Source: Balanoglossus misakiensis (Eukaryota; Hemichordata). Taken from it: a stretch of DNA of 64,000 bases. The translations under genes and the position numbers were made by a program. How positions within the stretch are numbered: the stretch's first letter is position 1; the number at the start of each line of letters is the position of its first letter. The DNA lies in NCBI GenBank assembly GCA_040954595.2, contig CM082591.2, forward strand, positions 3,162,001-3,226,000, in the 5' to 3' direction. The notes under the pieces are model-generated. The model was not told the DNA's origin. It worked only from the letters and a program-made list of their open reading frames with translations, and made no database searches. Positions 47,492 through 59,460 of this stretch are shown here, piece by piece.

Positions 47492-50266
47492 CATACATAC
47501 ATACATACATACATACATACATACATACATACATACATACATACATACATACATACAATTTTTCGTGACTCAAGGCTTACCTTTCGTCTGTTTTCCAACT
47601 GTTTCCGAATTCCAGGTTACTCGACGCGAGAGTGCCGTCGCGGGTTGTGAGGTCGTCTGTTTGATCTCCGTCGCAGTCGCCGCACATCCCGGCCACGTCC
47701 GCCCCGATGTTGTCGTGAACGCCATACAGGGAAGAGCTCGTCCTATCGCCCTCTATGGCAGAGAAGGCCACCCAGAAAAGTTCCGGATAGACCAGAAGGA
47801 CGAACTTGCCGGATATGATTATTGTCATCGGCGACAGAGCTGTATAGGGCAAGTTGACAAACGCGCCGTCGACCTGAAATGAGATTAATAATATCCATGA
47901 AAGCAACATCACCAACCAAGCTTCAACAAACTAAGTGGCCCTGCTTCAAACCCGAGACGACCCCTCAACTCTACAAGCAGAAAATCGTCCACCTTCAGGT
48001 AATTAACTTTTGTTCTTATGGCACTCATCTTTAGAATATCCTTCCTTGTAATCAAGTCAAATGTAAGGGACAGTACACGAAAGTTTTCTTCTTAAACCAT
48101 CTGCGCAGAAGTGCATTTTAATATCATTAGATCTTTGTCACCCCAGCAGATAATATTACATGTACCTTAGACACTACACACAAAACACACACGTACCGTT
48201 GCCTTTTTGTCTGGCAGCAGTTCGATCACGTGACCGTCAACACGGATTGTTACAAAGTCGACTAAGGTGACCGGGACGCCTGGATAAGGTGGGCGATTGC
48301 TGGCCTCGATGACGAATGGGTTGACGTCAGCGTCGTGGTAGACCATGTAATAACTGCAGTTGCCTTGGAAATCATAGTGGGTCTGGTCAAACATGGTGAA
48401 GTGTGGGTCTCCCCAAGCTGCGCACACGCAGTCTGTAACCAAAATCATTTTATCACTGTAAGTTGACATATTTCTGACAAGTTTATCGCAAGTGGTTGGT
48501 ATGGTTCGCTAAGTTGGTTTGTCTTTTCTTGTCGCAAACCTATTCTGCCTTCATATTATATGTCACAAAACATTTGCCAGACTGAACATGGTGTAGCTAA
48601 GAGGGGTGACTTACCTCCGAATCCGGAGGTTCCAGGTGGTGGGTCTGTTCGGCTGACCAGATCCTCTGAAAAGGAACACAGCAAAGTTTAAACCTGCGAG
48701 GACTGTGCGCCATACACAACTGTGTTGGAAGGGATTAAATGTTTCAGGTCGTCTCGTAGTCCAGAATATTAGTATGACTAGAATGGGGTTCATACAGGGA
48801 CCATTAAGATGTTTCTTAAACGTCTCAGGTCAAACTCTGGTATACATTGTTATGTGTGAACGGTTGGTGGCCCTGAAACTCCAGGGTCTATGTGTGAACC
48901 TGGTATTAGATCACGGTAATTGTTAAAGATATGGATTTCAGACAAAACGGAACTGCATCTTGCACTTTATGTTAAATTAATTTGCATGTTGCCGAAAAAA
49001 TTACATCACAACTCACCTCCCTTGCAGATAAAACGGTGGGCGTCGTCGCAAAGTGCGTTGTCACTAAGTTTATATCCAACTTTATATCGCAGAAATGCAC
49101 AGTTCTGATTGGATTCTTGCTGTGGCCGTCCGGTCGACCACAGCCAACCATCCGGCGATGGCCACGCCTCGCCGCTGTCCCACTCCCAAGCTGACGTCTC
49201 CGTCGGCCTGCTGGCGCCAACCCAATAGTTTCTGTCGGAACCTGGAAAGTCATTCAGTAGGGTGTTCCGAATGACGGTGAACTCGTCCTCGGTGAGGATG
49301 CTGGCCAGTTTGAAATCGCCATCCAGATCCCTGCAGGCTTGGGCGGCATCGTCGAATGTGTTGAAAGACTCGACGATGATATAACACTTGTTGTCGTATA
49401 CGAAATCACAGTTTACAGCGCCTGGAATATGAAAGTAACAGAAAGCAATCTATTACGTTTTGCAATGGTGTCGTCTACACTGCGCTTTCTTAAAGGGGAG
49501 GGTCGTCTAAACTGCGCATGTGCGACTTTCGCATTGGCATTTTCCCACTGTTTAGGAAAACTTGCTGGCAGCATTGTCGTATGGAACCCATAAGCACGGT
49601 CTTACTCTCCTTTTAAGTACGTAGTGGTTTGTCTGTTTTTTACTTGGGTGAACTGGTTGTGCCTTGTCCCTATACAAGGATTGGCACATTGCTGCTCTGG
49701 TAACCAATTCGTATGCAGACTTAGGTTTATAACGTCTCACGTGGACAATGTATGACGTCACATTCATTGGTCTTTTACGTGTACTTACGTCGTCGTCTGG
49801 AGTGGATCTCGCCCGGTTCTTCTGCCTCACCATACACAACATTTCGTATGTAGTTGCGGATTCCTGCAACAACCTGTTAACAAGGACGTGCACTCGATTA
49901 CATGTTGGACCTGGTTGTCTGGACACCGTCCTCCATAGGGTTGCATTGACGGTTCATAACTCGTTTAATTTGCTGCCCACTGTCGCCAAAAACTATTCAG
50001 TTCTTGCCATTTGCAAATAGACATAGGTGAATAAAATCGACTGTGCATTGAACTCCCAGGCAAATTAATCTATAAACGTCCAGGCCAAAAATAAAGTACA
50101 CAATTTCTTCAGATTCGGTGTATGAAGTTACTATTAAAAAGAAGCGGTACATACATACCTCATGTGATCGTTTGGCAAACGACCAACCGTCCGCGCTGAC
50201 GAACGGTATCGCCAACAAAATGACAAGAACAAAGACATAAGTCTTTGCCCCTGACATGTTCAACAT
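22882..50266 (-). CDS. Giant extracellular mosaic protein with 44 HYR modules (gene A)
   Basis: Modelled as 57 coding exons, 13,086 nt, 4,361 aa; exon positions are in the block entries below. Order: signal peptide, short pro-region, CTLD, linker, VWD (two exons), C8, TIL, VWC, HYR x24, TIL, VWC, microexon, HYR x20, CTLD, stop at 22882. Each HYR is one exon bounded by phase-1 introns and carries the family features (CP near the start, a PxATDxxG-like middle, ITCTATDxxGN, then C before the last strand). HYR domains are immunoglobulin-like adhesion modules known from hyalin and SVEP1; VWD-C8-TIL are known from mucins and von Willebrand factor. Inference: a secreted, perhaps multimerising matrix, mucus or immune protein with lectin domains at both ends. 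No internal signal peptide or stop suggests two genes, but transcript evidence would settle this. Confidence 0.82.
24372..24450. mobile_element. Degraded copy of the TTAA MITE family
   Basis: TCCCTTTTATCACC, then CCCATTGTTTTCTATGGTAA and GGTTGGACCTCTAAAGAGGG; same orientation as the copy at 20004. It lies in an intron of gene A. Confidence 0.6.
25428..30760 (-). repeat. Young tandem array of HYR exon plus intron, period about 389 bp
   Basis: Successive exon 5' boundaries at 26056, 26445, 26833, 27223, 27612, 28005, 28394, 28778, 29167, 29546 and 29935 are 379-393 bases apart. Exons are nearly identical and introns also align, for example a shared stretch before the donor (AACATGTTCAAATTGGAGAA) and at the 5' side one of three variant types (GTGTTTGCG, TCTCTGTATGTG, TTTGTAAxC). 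Conservation of intron sequence shows recent unequal exchange or conversion. Confidence 0.95.
32518..33357 (-). other. Gene A second TIL-VWC pair and a 12-nt microexon
   Basis: TIL exon 33357-33164 ([20 protein letters not shown]), VWC-like exon 32924-32753 ([26 protein letters not shown]), then a microexon 32529-32518 (TGCCTTGTGATG flanked by TTAACAG and GTAAGTT). The pair repeats the phase pattern (1-0, 0-1) and sequence type of the TIL-VWC pair at 46811-46056 but has no VWD or C8. The microexon adds LPC-D and avoids the TAA that would arise by joining the VWC exon directly to the next HYR exon. Confidence 0.75.
33607..45765 (-). other. Gene A first HYR block, 24 diverged modules
   Basis: Exons in protein order: 45765-45517, 45239-44997, 44448-44212, 44075-43836, 43567-43325, 43096-42845, 42533-42297, 42079-41840, 41447-41205, 40945-40703, 40556-40314, 40065-39820, 39456-39220, 38873-38628, 38271-38032, 37862-37617, 37528-37292, 37035-36796, 36593-36351, 36061-35822, 35616-35368, 34901-34662, 34401-34159, 33846-33607. 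Lengths are 237-252 nt, all multiples of three with phase-1 introns at both ends. Most carry an additional cysteine pair relative to the second block (for example TDDCG and FxCG before the ITC strand). Sequence divergence between modules is high, so this block is old. Confidence 0.85.
35036..35242. repeat. (GTAT)n tetranucleotide microsatellite with a (GT)n end
   Basis: About 185 bases of GTAT followed by about 20 of GT, in an intron between two HYR exons of gene A. Open reading frames through it are meaningless. Confidence 0.98.
46056..50266 (-). other. Gene A N-terminal block: signal, pro-region, CTLD, VWD, C8, TIL, VWC
   Basis: Exons: 50266-50159 ([20 protein letters not shown]... signal peptide), 49873-49789 (pro-region ending HSRRR with one more Arg across the splice, a furin-type RRRR), 49421-49017 (CTLD ending FICKG), 48665-48615 (17-residue linker), 48432-48197 (VWD start, [15 protein letters not shown]), 47873-47581 (VWD end, [12 protein letters not shown]), 47387-47107 (C8: FCDRIT, CVYDLC), 46811-46630 ([20 protein letters not shown]), 46236-46056 (VWC-like). 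The acceptor at 49874 is chosen over one ten bases downstream because only it keeps the frame into the CTLD. ATG 50257 is an alternative start. The CTLD has the expected cysteines but no EPN or QPD sugar-binding motif. Confidence 0.85.
47463..47556. repeat. (ACAT)n tetranucleotide microsatellite
   Basis: Roughly 94 bases of ACAT in the intron between the second VWD exon and the C8 exon of gene A, ending 23 bases from the donor at 47580. Confidence 0.97.
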
Positions 50267-52284
50267 CTGAAAGCGAAATCAAAAATGCTGTAAATGAACA
50301 GATCTTCGCGGCAAACAGAGAACCATTAGTGATGAAATTCAGATTAGAATATATCACAAAAATGAACACTCACTACCTTAAAAAGTTGATATTGTAGTGT
50401 TCGTTTTTGCCGATTCGTCTTTTTACGCTTATTTGGTATTCAAATTTTTTCAATGGATATTCGTCCGCGGTGCTTCGGTTCTGTTGACAGATGTTCAATG
50501 AAAATTAATGTGGCTTTATCATATTGCTTTGTTTATGCAGATGGTTTTGTTTTGAAAGCTCATTACATTAGCTTAATGAATACCAGTGTGGTGCACGCAT
50601 CCTTTGCATGCGATGTGGCCGCAGTGACGTGCGCGAAAACGTCACGTGATTTCTGCATCCCTGCTATATTAGCATGTTTCAGACGTCGAAATTTTCGACA
50701 AATGTAATTCTGTAGAAAATATCTTTAGTAGGTCTATTGGTTTTGTCGTTCAAACACCTATTGGGCGATCTCTCTTGCAAACCCATCAGATCAGAAACCA
50801 GCCATGGTCACTTTGTACACATTTGCCGATGATGGCCTTCGCTGTGTTTCAGACTTCCAGAAGTTGGTGTGGGCAGAAGACTCCGTCATTTAATGCATTC
50901 TAGGTTCGACTGAACTTTTCCCCCCACGTTCGTAGAAAATCGTCACACTACAAACATAAGTGAATGCCACAGCAGACTTGAATTCTTCAAAGGAATAGGC
51001 GAATATAAAGGAAAGGGTCATTATCGTTGTTGTTTACGTCGTCGCTACTGTCAGCATGTATTTTATTCAACATTTCTAGATCGGTGAGTGTTGTTCACCA
51101 ATGAACACCAATGAGGGTTGTTGGTCATATTGATTAGATCATAATGTAAAGTGGTGTATCCATCTTTCATATTGAGAGAGAGAGAGGGGGGGAGAGGGGA
51201 AGAGAGAGATACAGACAGAGACAGATTCAGTCATCTTTGTAATCAATTTCCACCCAGCATGCAATGCAAGGCATGCATATTCATGAGCTGATTAGTATGT
51301 TCGGAAATGTTTAGCATAGGAGTCTGTCCCCCGTGATTTGACCCCCTAGCCTACAGTGAAAAGTCGACGCATTAGAAAAGAACACACAGTACACAGAGCG
51401 ATCGATGCACCGAAAGATATTTTAATTCAAAATTCGGTTTAAGAAAAAAAATGGTCAAAGAAAGTCTTGCCAAGTACGAACGAACAACATGCAGTTCTAG
51501 TATGTTTTTTCTTCTTCTGAAATACTGGTCTTCATCGCTTGAAAGACAATAAACGCCCTCACCGTTTGTAATCGTGAAACTAAAACTACACATCATTTCA
51601 GTTGAAATTTGTCGTTCTCACCCTACATTAAAACACAACCAAGATACATGATACATATATTCTGAAAAAAATGATGTGATATTTGTATTACATATATACT
51701 ATTTTTAATGAAGAAAATCTTATTGTCCGTTCGAGAGTTGTTTCCTTGTCCGAAAAGTTGATTTCTACCGCAGCCCTGAGGTTAAGATTCATGCGGCAGT
51801 CGATAGTCTTCAGTGTGGATATGTGATTCAGCAACCGTGTCCCAATCGTATAACTAATTTGAAGATCCTATAGTATACTGTGAAAGAAACAAATGTAGAG
51901 TATTTAGATACAGGGATACCATTACCCGTTAAATGGAGATTTTAAAAGGGAGTGCGCCACCACGTGGTCTGGTGACAATCGTCAGAAAGGGAAACGTTAC
52001 CGGAGCTAGGGCTATGTCGATGACTAAGTCTGCTTAAAGGGCGACGATCGTCAAATCAGATGTGCCAAATCAGAGACTCTGGTTAAAATCAGATGTAGAG
52101 ATACATCTTACGTGCTTGTTAGCTTATCGGTCTGTCTGTTAGTCAGTCTACCTGCCTTTCTGTCGAGTTGTTTCTTTTGTCATAACACCAACTGCCAGAG
52201 TTGAAGTCCCCTCTCATTTGTTTAAATTCGCTGTAACAATTTCTTGTAGTTGACACTACACTTGCAACTTTTCAATTCTTCAGC
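50267..52284. other. Intergenic region between gene A (5' end) and gene B (3' end)
   Basis: About 2 kb with no convincing gene. The ATG exon of gene A is preceded by an acceptor (CTTTCAG at 50267-50273), so a non-coding first exon probably lies in the next few hundred bases; a donor-like AAG|GTAGTG occurs near 50370. A GA-rich tract lies at about 51175-51225. The rest is AT-rich and shows nothing I recognise. Confidence 0.5.
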
Positions 52285-55200
52285 TTACCCTTGGCAAATG
52301 TATCCTTTCTTATCGGTGCAATCCTCTGATGTCCACAGGGCACTTAATGGTGACCTATATCATTTATTGTAGTGTATGGACGAGACAGGAACACAAAAGA
52401 ATGTTGTTAAAAGTATACATACATTGATACAACATCGGCGCATTGAAAGGATTTGAAATATGTGTATGTTTTGCATTGTTGGTCATCCTGGATATTTTCA
52501 ACATAGTGATATTTAACTATTCATGTGTGGAAATGGACGTCTTTGTTATGGACCTCTGAACCACGAAATTAGGCTTGCATTGTCACGGCTTTATAGGGCA
52601 GGTATGTGTACTTCCGCAATTACCCCTCCAAAACCCCTCCAATTCTATCCCACAACGCACCTTGTTTCCAAGATGGCGGTTAAGACAAACCTGCCCTATA
52701 AGATATGTGCGCAGTTCTCACCTTAACTGTGCACATTCTTGCCCAGCGTCATCCTTCTCTGATGGGTCGAGCCAGTTCTCGTAGCAATTGCACGCACAAA
52801 GCGGCGATTCATCGACGTACACCCAGTCACTGCCGCCGAGTTTTGACGCCCCAAACCAGAACGCGCTGTCTGTCAGCCCTTTGTCTTGGATCACTTGGAT
52901 GAGGCCGTCATTAACTGCGGCCGAGGGCACTTTGGACAACTCCTTGCCGTCCGCTGCACATGCTGTCTTGGCGCCAGCGTACGTCTCTGTTCCAGTGTGT
53001 ACCGAATACCTCTTGCATATTTTAAGTACGCCCGGAACTGAAAGTGAATTCAGATGTGGTGTGGTAACCAGTCTTGTTGTGAGTGGTAACAGGAAACCGA
53101 ATGACACTTACTATATACTTACCTATCGTGACTTGGAATGAGCATGTTGCCTGGTTTCCAGCTTCGTCTATAGCTGTGTATGTCACCTGTATGTCACCGA
53201 TAAAGAAGGTATCACCCGGTTGATGGGTGCTTGCCAGTATTGGTGGTACCCCCGAGTCGTCTGTTGCCGTTGGTGCGGTCCACTGCACGCTCTCCCCGGC
53301 CGGGAGTTGATCGGACAGCGTGATGTCTGCTGGGCAGCCTGTGATGACTGGTGGCGTTGTGTCCAGCACTGAAAGGACAGGTAGTGAAAAGACAAAGTTG
53401 ATGGCAAAGATAACAGACTTGGGACATGAATTCAGTTTCCAAACTGTTTAGATGTCCACATATGGTGCTGTAAACATTTGTGAAGACAATTGCAGATGTG
53501 GCACACGTGAATGATGACAAGACCACAGGAAAACTGGTGTGACAAGCTGAAAATTATTCACTACAATATTCTCAGGGAAACGAACGAGACACTATAACAG
53601 ATATGTGAAAGACAACACTGAAAACGTTACTTTTCCTGTCAGATATGCAAACACTCTTCTGCAGTGTATCATCTTCTGCGTATTGGCAGGAATCGCTACA
53701 AGTCACATACCTACAGTAACTGTGAATGAACACGTTGCTACGTTGCCAGCATCGTCGGAGGCCGTGTAAACAACAACCGTGGCGCCGGCGAAGAATGTCG
53801 CCCCAGGTTGGTGCGTAGTCGTCAAATACACACTTCCCGAGTTGTCAGTGGCTTCCGGCGCCGTCCATGAGATCGCCTCACCATCATTCCCACTGTCAAT
53901 CACCGAAATGTCCGCCGGACAGTTCGTGATAACTGGTGGGTCGGTGTCATCAGCTGAGAAAAATGTGCGAACATTAACTTAGTCTCTGATGTAAAGTTGC
54001 ATGTGGCAGTATGATTCTGTGATTTTCAATAACCATGTAAGTGATTGGGTGGCCTATATGCCTACTGTAAATTACCTTTGTGGCCAAGATGGTGTCCATT
54101 GAGATTGTGTCTCACGCATGTGTATTTAACGCCACCATAATGTGGAGGTATCTAAACTGACTGACTGATGGAAATGTATACACATGTATAAAACATTTAC
54201 TTACGAAGGCAAGTGACTGTCACACTGAACGAACATGATGCTGCACCGCCACTTTGATCTTCGGCAGTACACACCACCTGTGTTGTGCCGCATGGGAACA
54301 AGGACCCGGATGCTGGCTGGCAAGTGACGTCATGAGTGCAATCGTCACTGCCCAGCGGTGTGGTGAAAGTGATGATTTCACCGTTGCCGGACGATGCCGT
54401 GGCGTCTATGTCTTGTGGACAGGATCCGATTGTTGGAGGATTGGTGTCTGTATAATGTAGAATGCGCCCATGCATAATATCAAAGTCTGAAACTTTCCTC
54501 GTATTTTGCTCAAGGCAATTTTAGACTATTCTCTCTTCAAAAATCGGCCATTATTGTTGTTGACAAGTGAATTCTAGTCCGGACTTCAAAGTTGGCACAA
54601 TAACAATTCTGACTGTATACTTATAGGTTGTGTTGAACTTCATAAGCTGTATACTGGGCATTTTATCATGCTTCAGGGATTTGAACAAGAAACTAATTAG
54701 ATACAGATGGAGCTTTAATGTTAGACTCTGCTTACCTGGCGCCACGGTTATTTCGAAAGAACACATGGCTGTGCCAAATCTGTTAGAGACGGTACACGTG
54801 ACAGTCGTCGATTCAGTGAAAATACCCGGACTTTCACTGCACGTTGGACCAGCGGTGATCGGTGTACACTCTGACGTCACAAATGGGTCATTCCATGTGA
54901 CGTCGGCTCCAGAGCCACAATCAAGGGCAAGGATATGTGGTGGACATGTTATAGTCGGGTCGCCAGCCGAAACTGAAAAAAGAGAGAGTCGAGTGAAGTA
55001 ATTTCATGCATGTACGCAGTAAATGTTATTTTGTTTTTCCAATTCTCCCTACCTTAAATAGGGTTTTGCTACCTAGGTGAGTGTTAAAATCTCATATCAA
55101 ACCCACAGCCAAATCCACTTACACGGATGTTCAAGACTTAGTCCATCTATCCTGTACACGTACCGACCAGGAAGCTCGACGTTAGAATATTCTTCTATCT

Positions 55201-57523
55201 CAAGAAGGTCAACAGTTCCCGATAGGGGGTGTTCGTACGAGTCGCCAAATCCATCGGTGAATCCGGCCTATCAGACATAAACACGTGAAGTTACACCATC
55301 GTACCCATAAATTAACATTTGTTAACAATGTACCACCACTTCCCAAAATATTAGGGACTGGTCAGTTTCTTTGCCTTGTGGCTTTTATGCATCCTTTTCT
55401 CTTGGATAAACAATTTCACCACAATGGATTATTCCACTGTTATCTGTGGTAAATTTGGACCTCTATACATGGAAATGGGGGTGAGAGGGTACTTGGTGTT
55501 CGTGAGTCAACGTACCCTAGCGGGTATGCCTCCCCGCCCTGTTTCGATTCCTCCGCCACTTTCACGACCAGAGTACCAGTTGACCTCGTGGTAGTTGATA
55601 ATGGCATACGTTTCCCCACCAGACCTGGTTGCTAGGATAATTTGGTAGGTGTTCCTCTGTGGGAAAACAGATCGCAGAAAAGCGATGAAAGACATACCAA
55701 TACACGCACACTCAAGAAATGCACGATTACTACAATAAAAAATATGAGAACGCATGCCGTTTTCGACAATGGGCATTTGGATTGGACGTAATGTTTGTAC
55801 ACACAAAGTTATGCACGTGCGGATAAGGCGATCGTCGGTCTTTAAAGGTACAAGGCAAAATTACCCTTCATCATCGCTGTAGATATTGGTAACAGAGGGC
55901 GTACTCACCAGATACAAACCTTTCCGCACGGCGCCGAAGAAGCGATTTCTCCAGTGCGTAATTACCGTTGCAGACGTTGCAACAAAAGAACTACTTCGAC
56001 AAGGGAACGCACCGTTGATGATGTTATCGATTTGCGCCATTACTGCTGGTTCGGACGACGGCGTGAGGGCGCGGAAGAAGATCTCGCCGCTCCCAGTGAA
56101 AAGGCTGTGGTCGGCCTGGAAGATGCTAATCATTGGCTGCGTATAAGTGTTCAGGGGCATCAAGTTTTCACTTCCAAATCCTAGGTTGCTAACGAACGGG
56201 TTCGCTGGGTCAAAGCTCAACACGCCATCTTCATTGACCTATGGAGGACATAGAACTCGTTCTTACAACGACTCTTGAAATTGTAGTCTCGTTTGCCAGA
56301 CCAGGGACCGTGTTACATGCATAACTCCTCGCAAAATTGTCGAGTGTGTGTGCCAACCCCAAGATTCCCCTTTTCAAGGGATATCTCACAGACCAACTAT
56401 ATGTAGTTCTCGGCTAGTTCTCGATTCATTTTTTTGTACTTACCACTATCTGGTTATAAGATACTCCATAATATGTAAAACTATTTGTGGCCACCGTAAC
56501 CGACTTGTCAGATAATATTGGAAGGATTGCGTCTGTTGTGTCGAACCCAAAGGAACTCAGTATATTGTCTAAAATGAAAGTAAACCATTATAAAAGGGTC
56601 CGTTTGTTTAAAGTTAATACGGCGTTGAAAGGGTTGGCCCACCTATCATGGTGTCAACTCACCTCGCTCGGTGACAATTGCGTGATATCCGTCCTTATTT
56701 ATAAAGTCATCCGATGTGAAATCGACGCTGATACTGTTGCTAAAGGATGTAAACCGCAAATATATTTCCGGATTGTCCAATTGCACACACATGTCTGACT
56801 GCACTGTTGTCAATAAGCTAGGGAAAACATCGTCTTGTACCTACCAATACAAAGATGCGATGAGGCATTAGTTATGGCATGAACATTTCTTAGAGTACGC
56901 GGCCAAAGAGTAAAGAGCGACTGATAATAACTTACTTGTGAAGCTATCTGTCGCTGGTGTCATTAAAAATAGCATGCGCCGCGAAAATCAAAGTCTTAAA
57001 TCTTTTTCAACCTAACTCAGTGTAACACTGATAAATAGCAAGGAATCTTCATTGTCAAGCTACAACTGTTCAAACACTATAACGGTTAGTCAAAATATCC
57101 ACCACAGGCAAAATTTCCTTACTACGGACTCATTTACGAAGTTGACCAATTGGTGTATCTACCTGTAACGTATCATAACACTGCAGTGGCGCTGTTAGCG
57201 GTTCATTGTCTCCAATGTCATAGAAGTCAAAGATCAACACGACCACTTTTCCTGGATCCACTTCTATATTGTGACCGCAAACGCTGTTGAAGCCGTAATG
57301 GCCAGGGTAGTTAGGTGATTCGATTTCCGCTGGTAATTGACTGCTATTCGTGATGTCACCACTGCCATCCGATGCGCAAATGAACGGTAGCTCTTTCAAG
57401 TGAATAAATAAAAGAAGGAATGTTAACTTGTGTAAGGTTGTGTGACTTTTTCTGCGTGCAGTCAGCACCGCGTGTGTGCACACATGTTATAAATTACAGT
57501 ACTTATTGTGTAACACAGCCTAC

Positions 57524-57577
<54 letters not shown>

Positions 57578-59136
57578 TGTTCTCACGAAATTACGCACAT
57601 GCACATAAGACGATCGTCGGATTTAAAGAGTTCACATGCATGCAAGACATATAAAATCACGAGAGTCACTTCTTCCAGGGAACTTACGTTCTGTTTGTCT
57701 TTTCCTCAAAACTGACGTGTCCTGTCGATAAACAAAAAAAAATAATAACGTAATTTCTGGTTGTCTCAATTCATTAAATCAAAAGTAATGTGACCTTCGC
57801 TGACGATTCCATGGGTGCTAGAAAGATGGTCATTTCTTTTTTTCCCGCCGCCTAACTTTCAAATCGCCTTTTAACTTTTTTTTGCAGAACGGAGCGACAA
57901 CCTTAGTTAATTTGCGTTAGAATCAATATAAATGGAATGAAATACAGGTGTCTCCTACATCACAAGTTCTGGAGAGAAAAATCTCAGGTAGGTAAGAGTT
58001 TTTGTTTTGTTTTATTCTTTACTATCAATCACGTGATCTGGCCATGTGACCTACGGCGTTGTCATTTCCAGATTACGGGCAAGCAATATTTCAGCACCCA
58101 GTAAAGACATTTCCGAGAATGTTTTTACTTTAGAACCTCCTAACATATGACATGTATTAGGCATAGTGCCTCATCAGCCTCATGGCGTTTGGTCTTACCA
58201 CGTTGCTGAAGTTGCCCGTCATTTGGAAATGTGAATGCTAACGTCACTGTGCCTGAGCACGTCTGACGTCATTTGATGTCGAAGAATTTTGGGAGATGTT
58301 CGATTCATAGAATAGTGAAAGATTCAGCAAAGTTTCCCCTGTGCGCGCAAACAGACTTGGCATATTTCTGGAATGAGCAGTTGAGGGCTCGAAAATGGAC
58401 GATTTTCCGCCCACTGTGATGTGAGATCTTGAGTGACTTAGTTAACTATCACAGCAACGGCTTCTAGCCAAATCATAAAATTCAAGCTTTGTGTGAAACT
58501 AGAACAGGTGCAGAGTTTGACAATAATTGTAACCGACTCAGTGCCATGGTTGGCCATGTGTTGTTTGTCCGGTGTCACACGAGAAGGTTCTCCCGTGTAG
58601 ACTGCCTAGATCTCGTAGGGTCTTGTGGACTTCGGAAAATGGTATATTCCGCGGAGAAGAGTGGAAACATACTATTGGCAGTAGGCCATGATAATTTGTC
58701 GATTGGATGGTTTTCGGCTCCTGTTTATCTGCTACCGTTTGTGTGCCTTGTTTCATCTCACCCATCGAACAGCATTCGTGCTGTGTTCTGCTAACATCCC
58801 CAGTATTGTCAATTACAGTTTCCAACTAGAAAATGCCGGTTTTCAAGTTCCCACACAGAGTTATCAAGATAAATCCATTCATTAGATTATCGCCAAAAGT
58901 TGTCAGTATTAGGTAACTTGATCCGTGTGTCGTTTTGGTCTAATTTTATGCGTAGTCACCTGTTCATTTGGAGAAATAAGTTGGATTTTTCGTTCTACAT
59001 TCAGGAGCCAACATTTTGCATTTAGTTGCATACTGTTTCACAAGAGGTATCTTACCTTAGTCCAACCGCATGTAACGATAAAGCAGAGGACGACACCAAA
59101 TAGTACAGACTTCATTTCCATGGTGCCCATCACCAT
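52285..59136 (-). CDS. CUB-NIDO-HYR-C-type lectin secreted protein (gene B)
   Basis: Fourteen coding exons: 59136-59056, 57721-57688, 57392-57163, 56840-56663, 56568-56444, 56238-55909, 55656-55516, 55267-55123, 54972-54736, 54447-54205, 53953-53711, 53368-53123, 53037-52722, 52342-52285; 2,607 nt, 868 aa. Order: signal peptide (MKSVLFGVVLCFIVTCG), a basic RKR site in the tiny second exon, CUB (ESPNYPGHYGFNSVCGHNI, then LRFTSFSNSISVDF), NIDO (GFDTTDAILPIL, VNEDGVLSF, RNTYQIILATR, AGFTDGFGD), four HYR exons and a CTLD in two exons ending KKGYICQG. CUB and NIDO are extracellular protein-interaction modules, NIDO being known from nidogen and related matrix proteins. The CTLD lacks EPN, QPD and WND, so calcium-dependent sugar binding is doubtful. 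The last acceptor is a weaker TTAAG. Inference: secreted matrix or immune-type protein. Confidence 0.85.
55411..55490. mobile_element. Degraded copy of the TTAA MITE family
   Basis: TTTCACCACAATGGATTATTCCACTGTTATCTGTGGTAAATTTGGACCTC and a degenerate GGGGGTGAGAGGGT end, same orientation as the copy at 20004; in an intron of gene B. Confidence 0.6.
57524..57577. repeat. (ATG)n trinucleotide microsatellite
   Basis: Eighteen consecutive ATG units in an intron of gene B. Confidence 0.97.
58543..58643 (-). repeat. Dispersed repeat, copy 2
   Basis: Read on the minus strand it aligns with 18853-18959: ACCATTTTCCGAAGTCCA at one end, ACGAGATCTAGGCAGTCTAC in the middle and CACATGGCCAACC at the other. 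It lies in the long first intron of gene B. Confidence 0.7.
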
Positions 59137-59460
59137 CTGGAAAAAAGTTGAACTTGAACTTAAGTGTGGTTTTCAAACTATCATATGCGGCGTCTTTTCG
59201 CCTTATGATATGCACTGTTTCAGCAGGCATTGGTGTATTATACCAAAAAAAATAGTACGAGAGCAAGTGAAAATGCGTGAGTAAAATGGCGAGCAAATAC
59301 TTGTCAAACTGGAAACACTTACCTATAGCTTGCGAAAACGGGGAAGATCGTCCCGAGTAGCTACGTCAGGAGACGGTTAAAGCGACGTTGTCTCTCTCCT
59401 CGAAGACAAGTCGCTGACTCTCTGTATGGCCCTTTAAATTCACCTCCAATTTTTATACTG
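59137..59460 (-). promoter_or_regulatory. Probable gene B first exon and TATA promoter
   Basis: A donor at 59322-59323 (GCTATAG|GTAAGTG on the minus strand) fits a non-coding first exon joined to the acceptor just before ATG 59136. TATAAAA on the minus strand lies at 59451-59457; transcription would begin roughly 30 bases further, near 59420-59425. Confidence 0.5.

Noticed and set aside
49552-49926. Alternative reading of the second gene A exon using the downstream acceptor
   Set aside because: The acceptor ten bases downstream gives a 75-nt exon whose end phase does not match the CTLD exon; the upstream acceptor gives 85 nt and a continuous frame.
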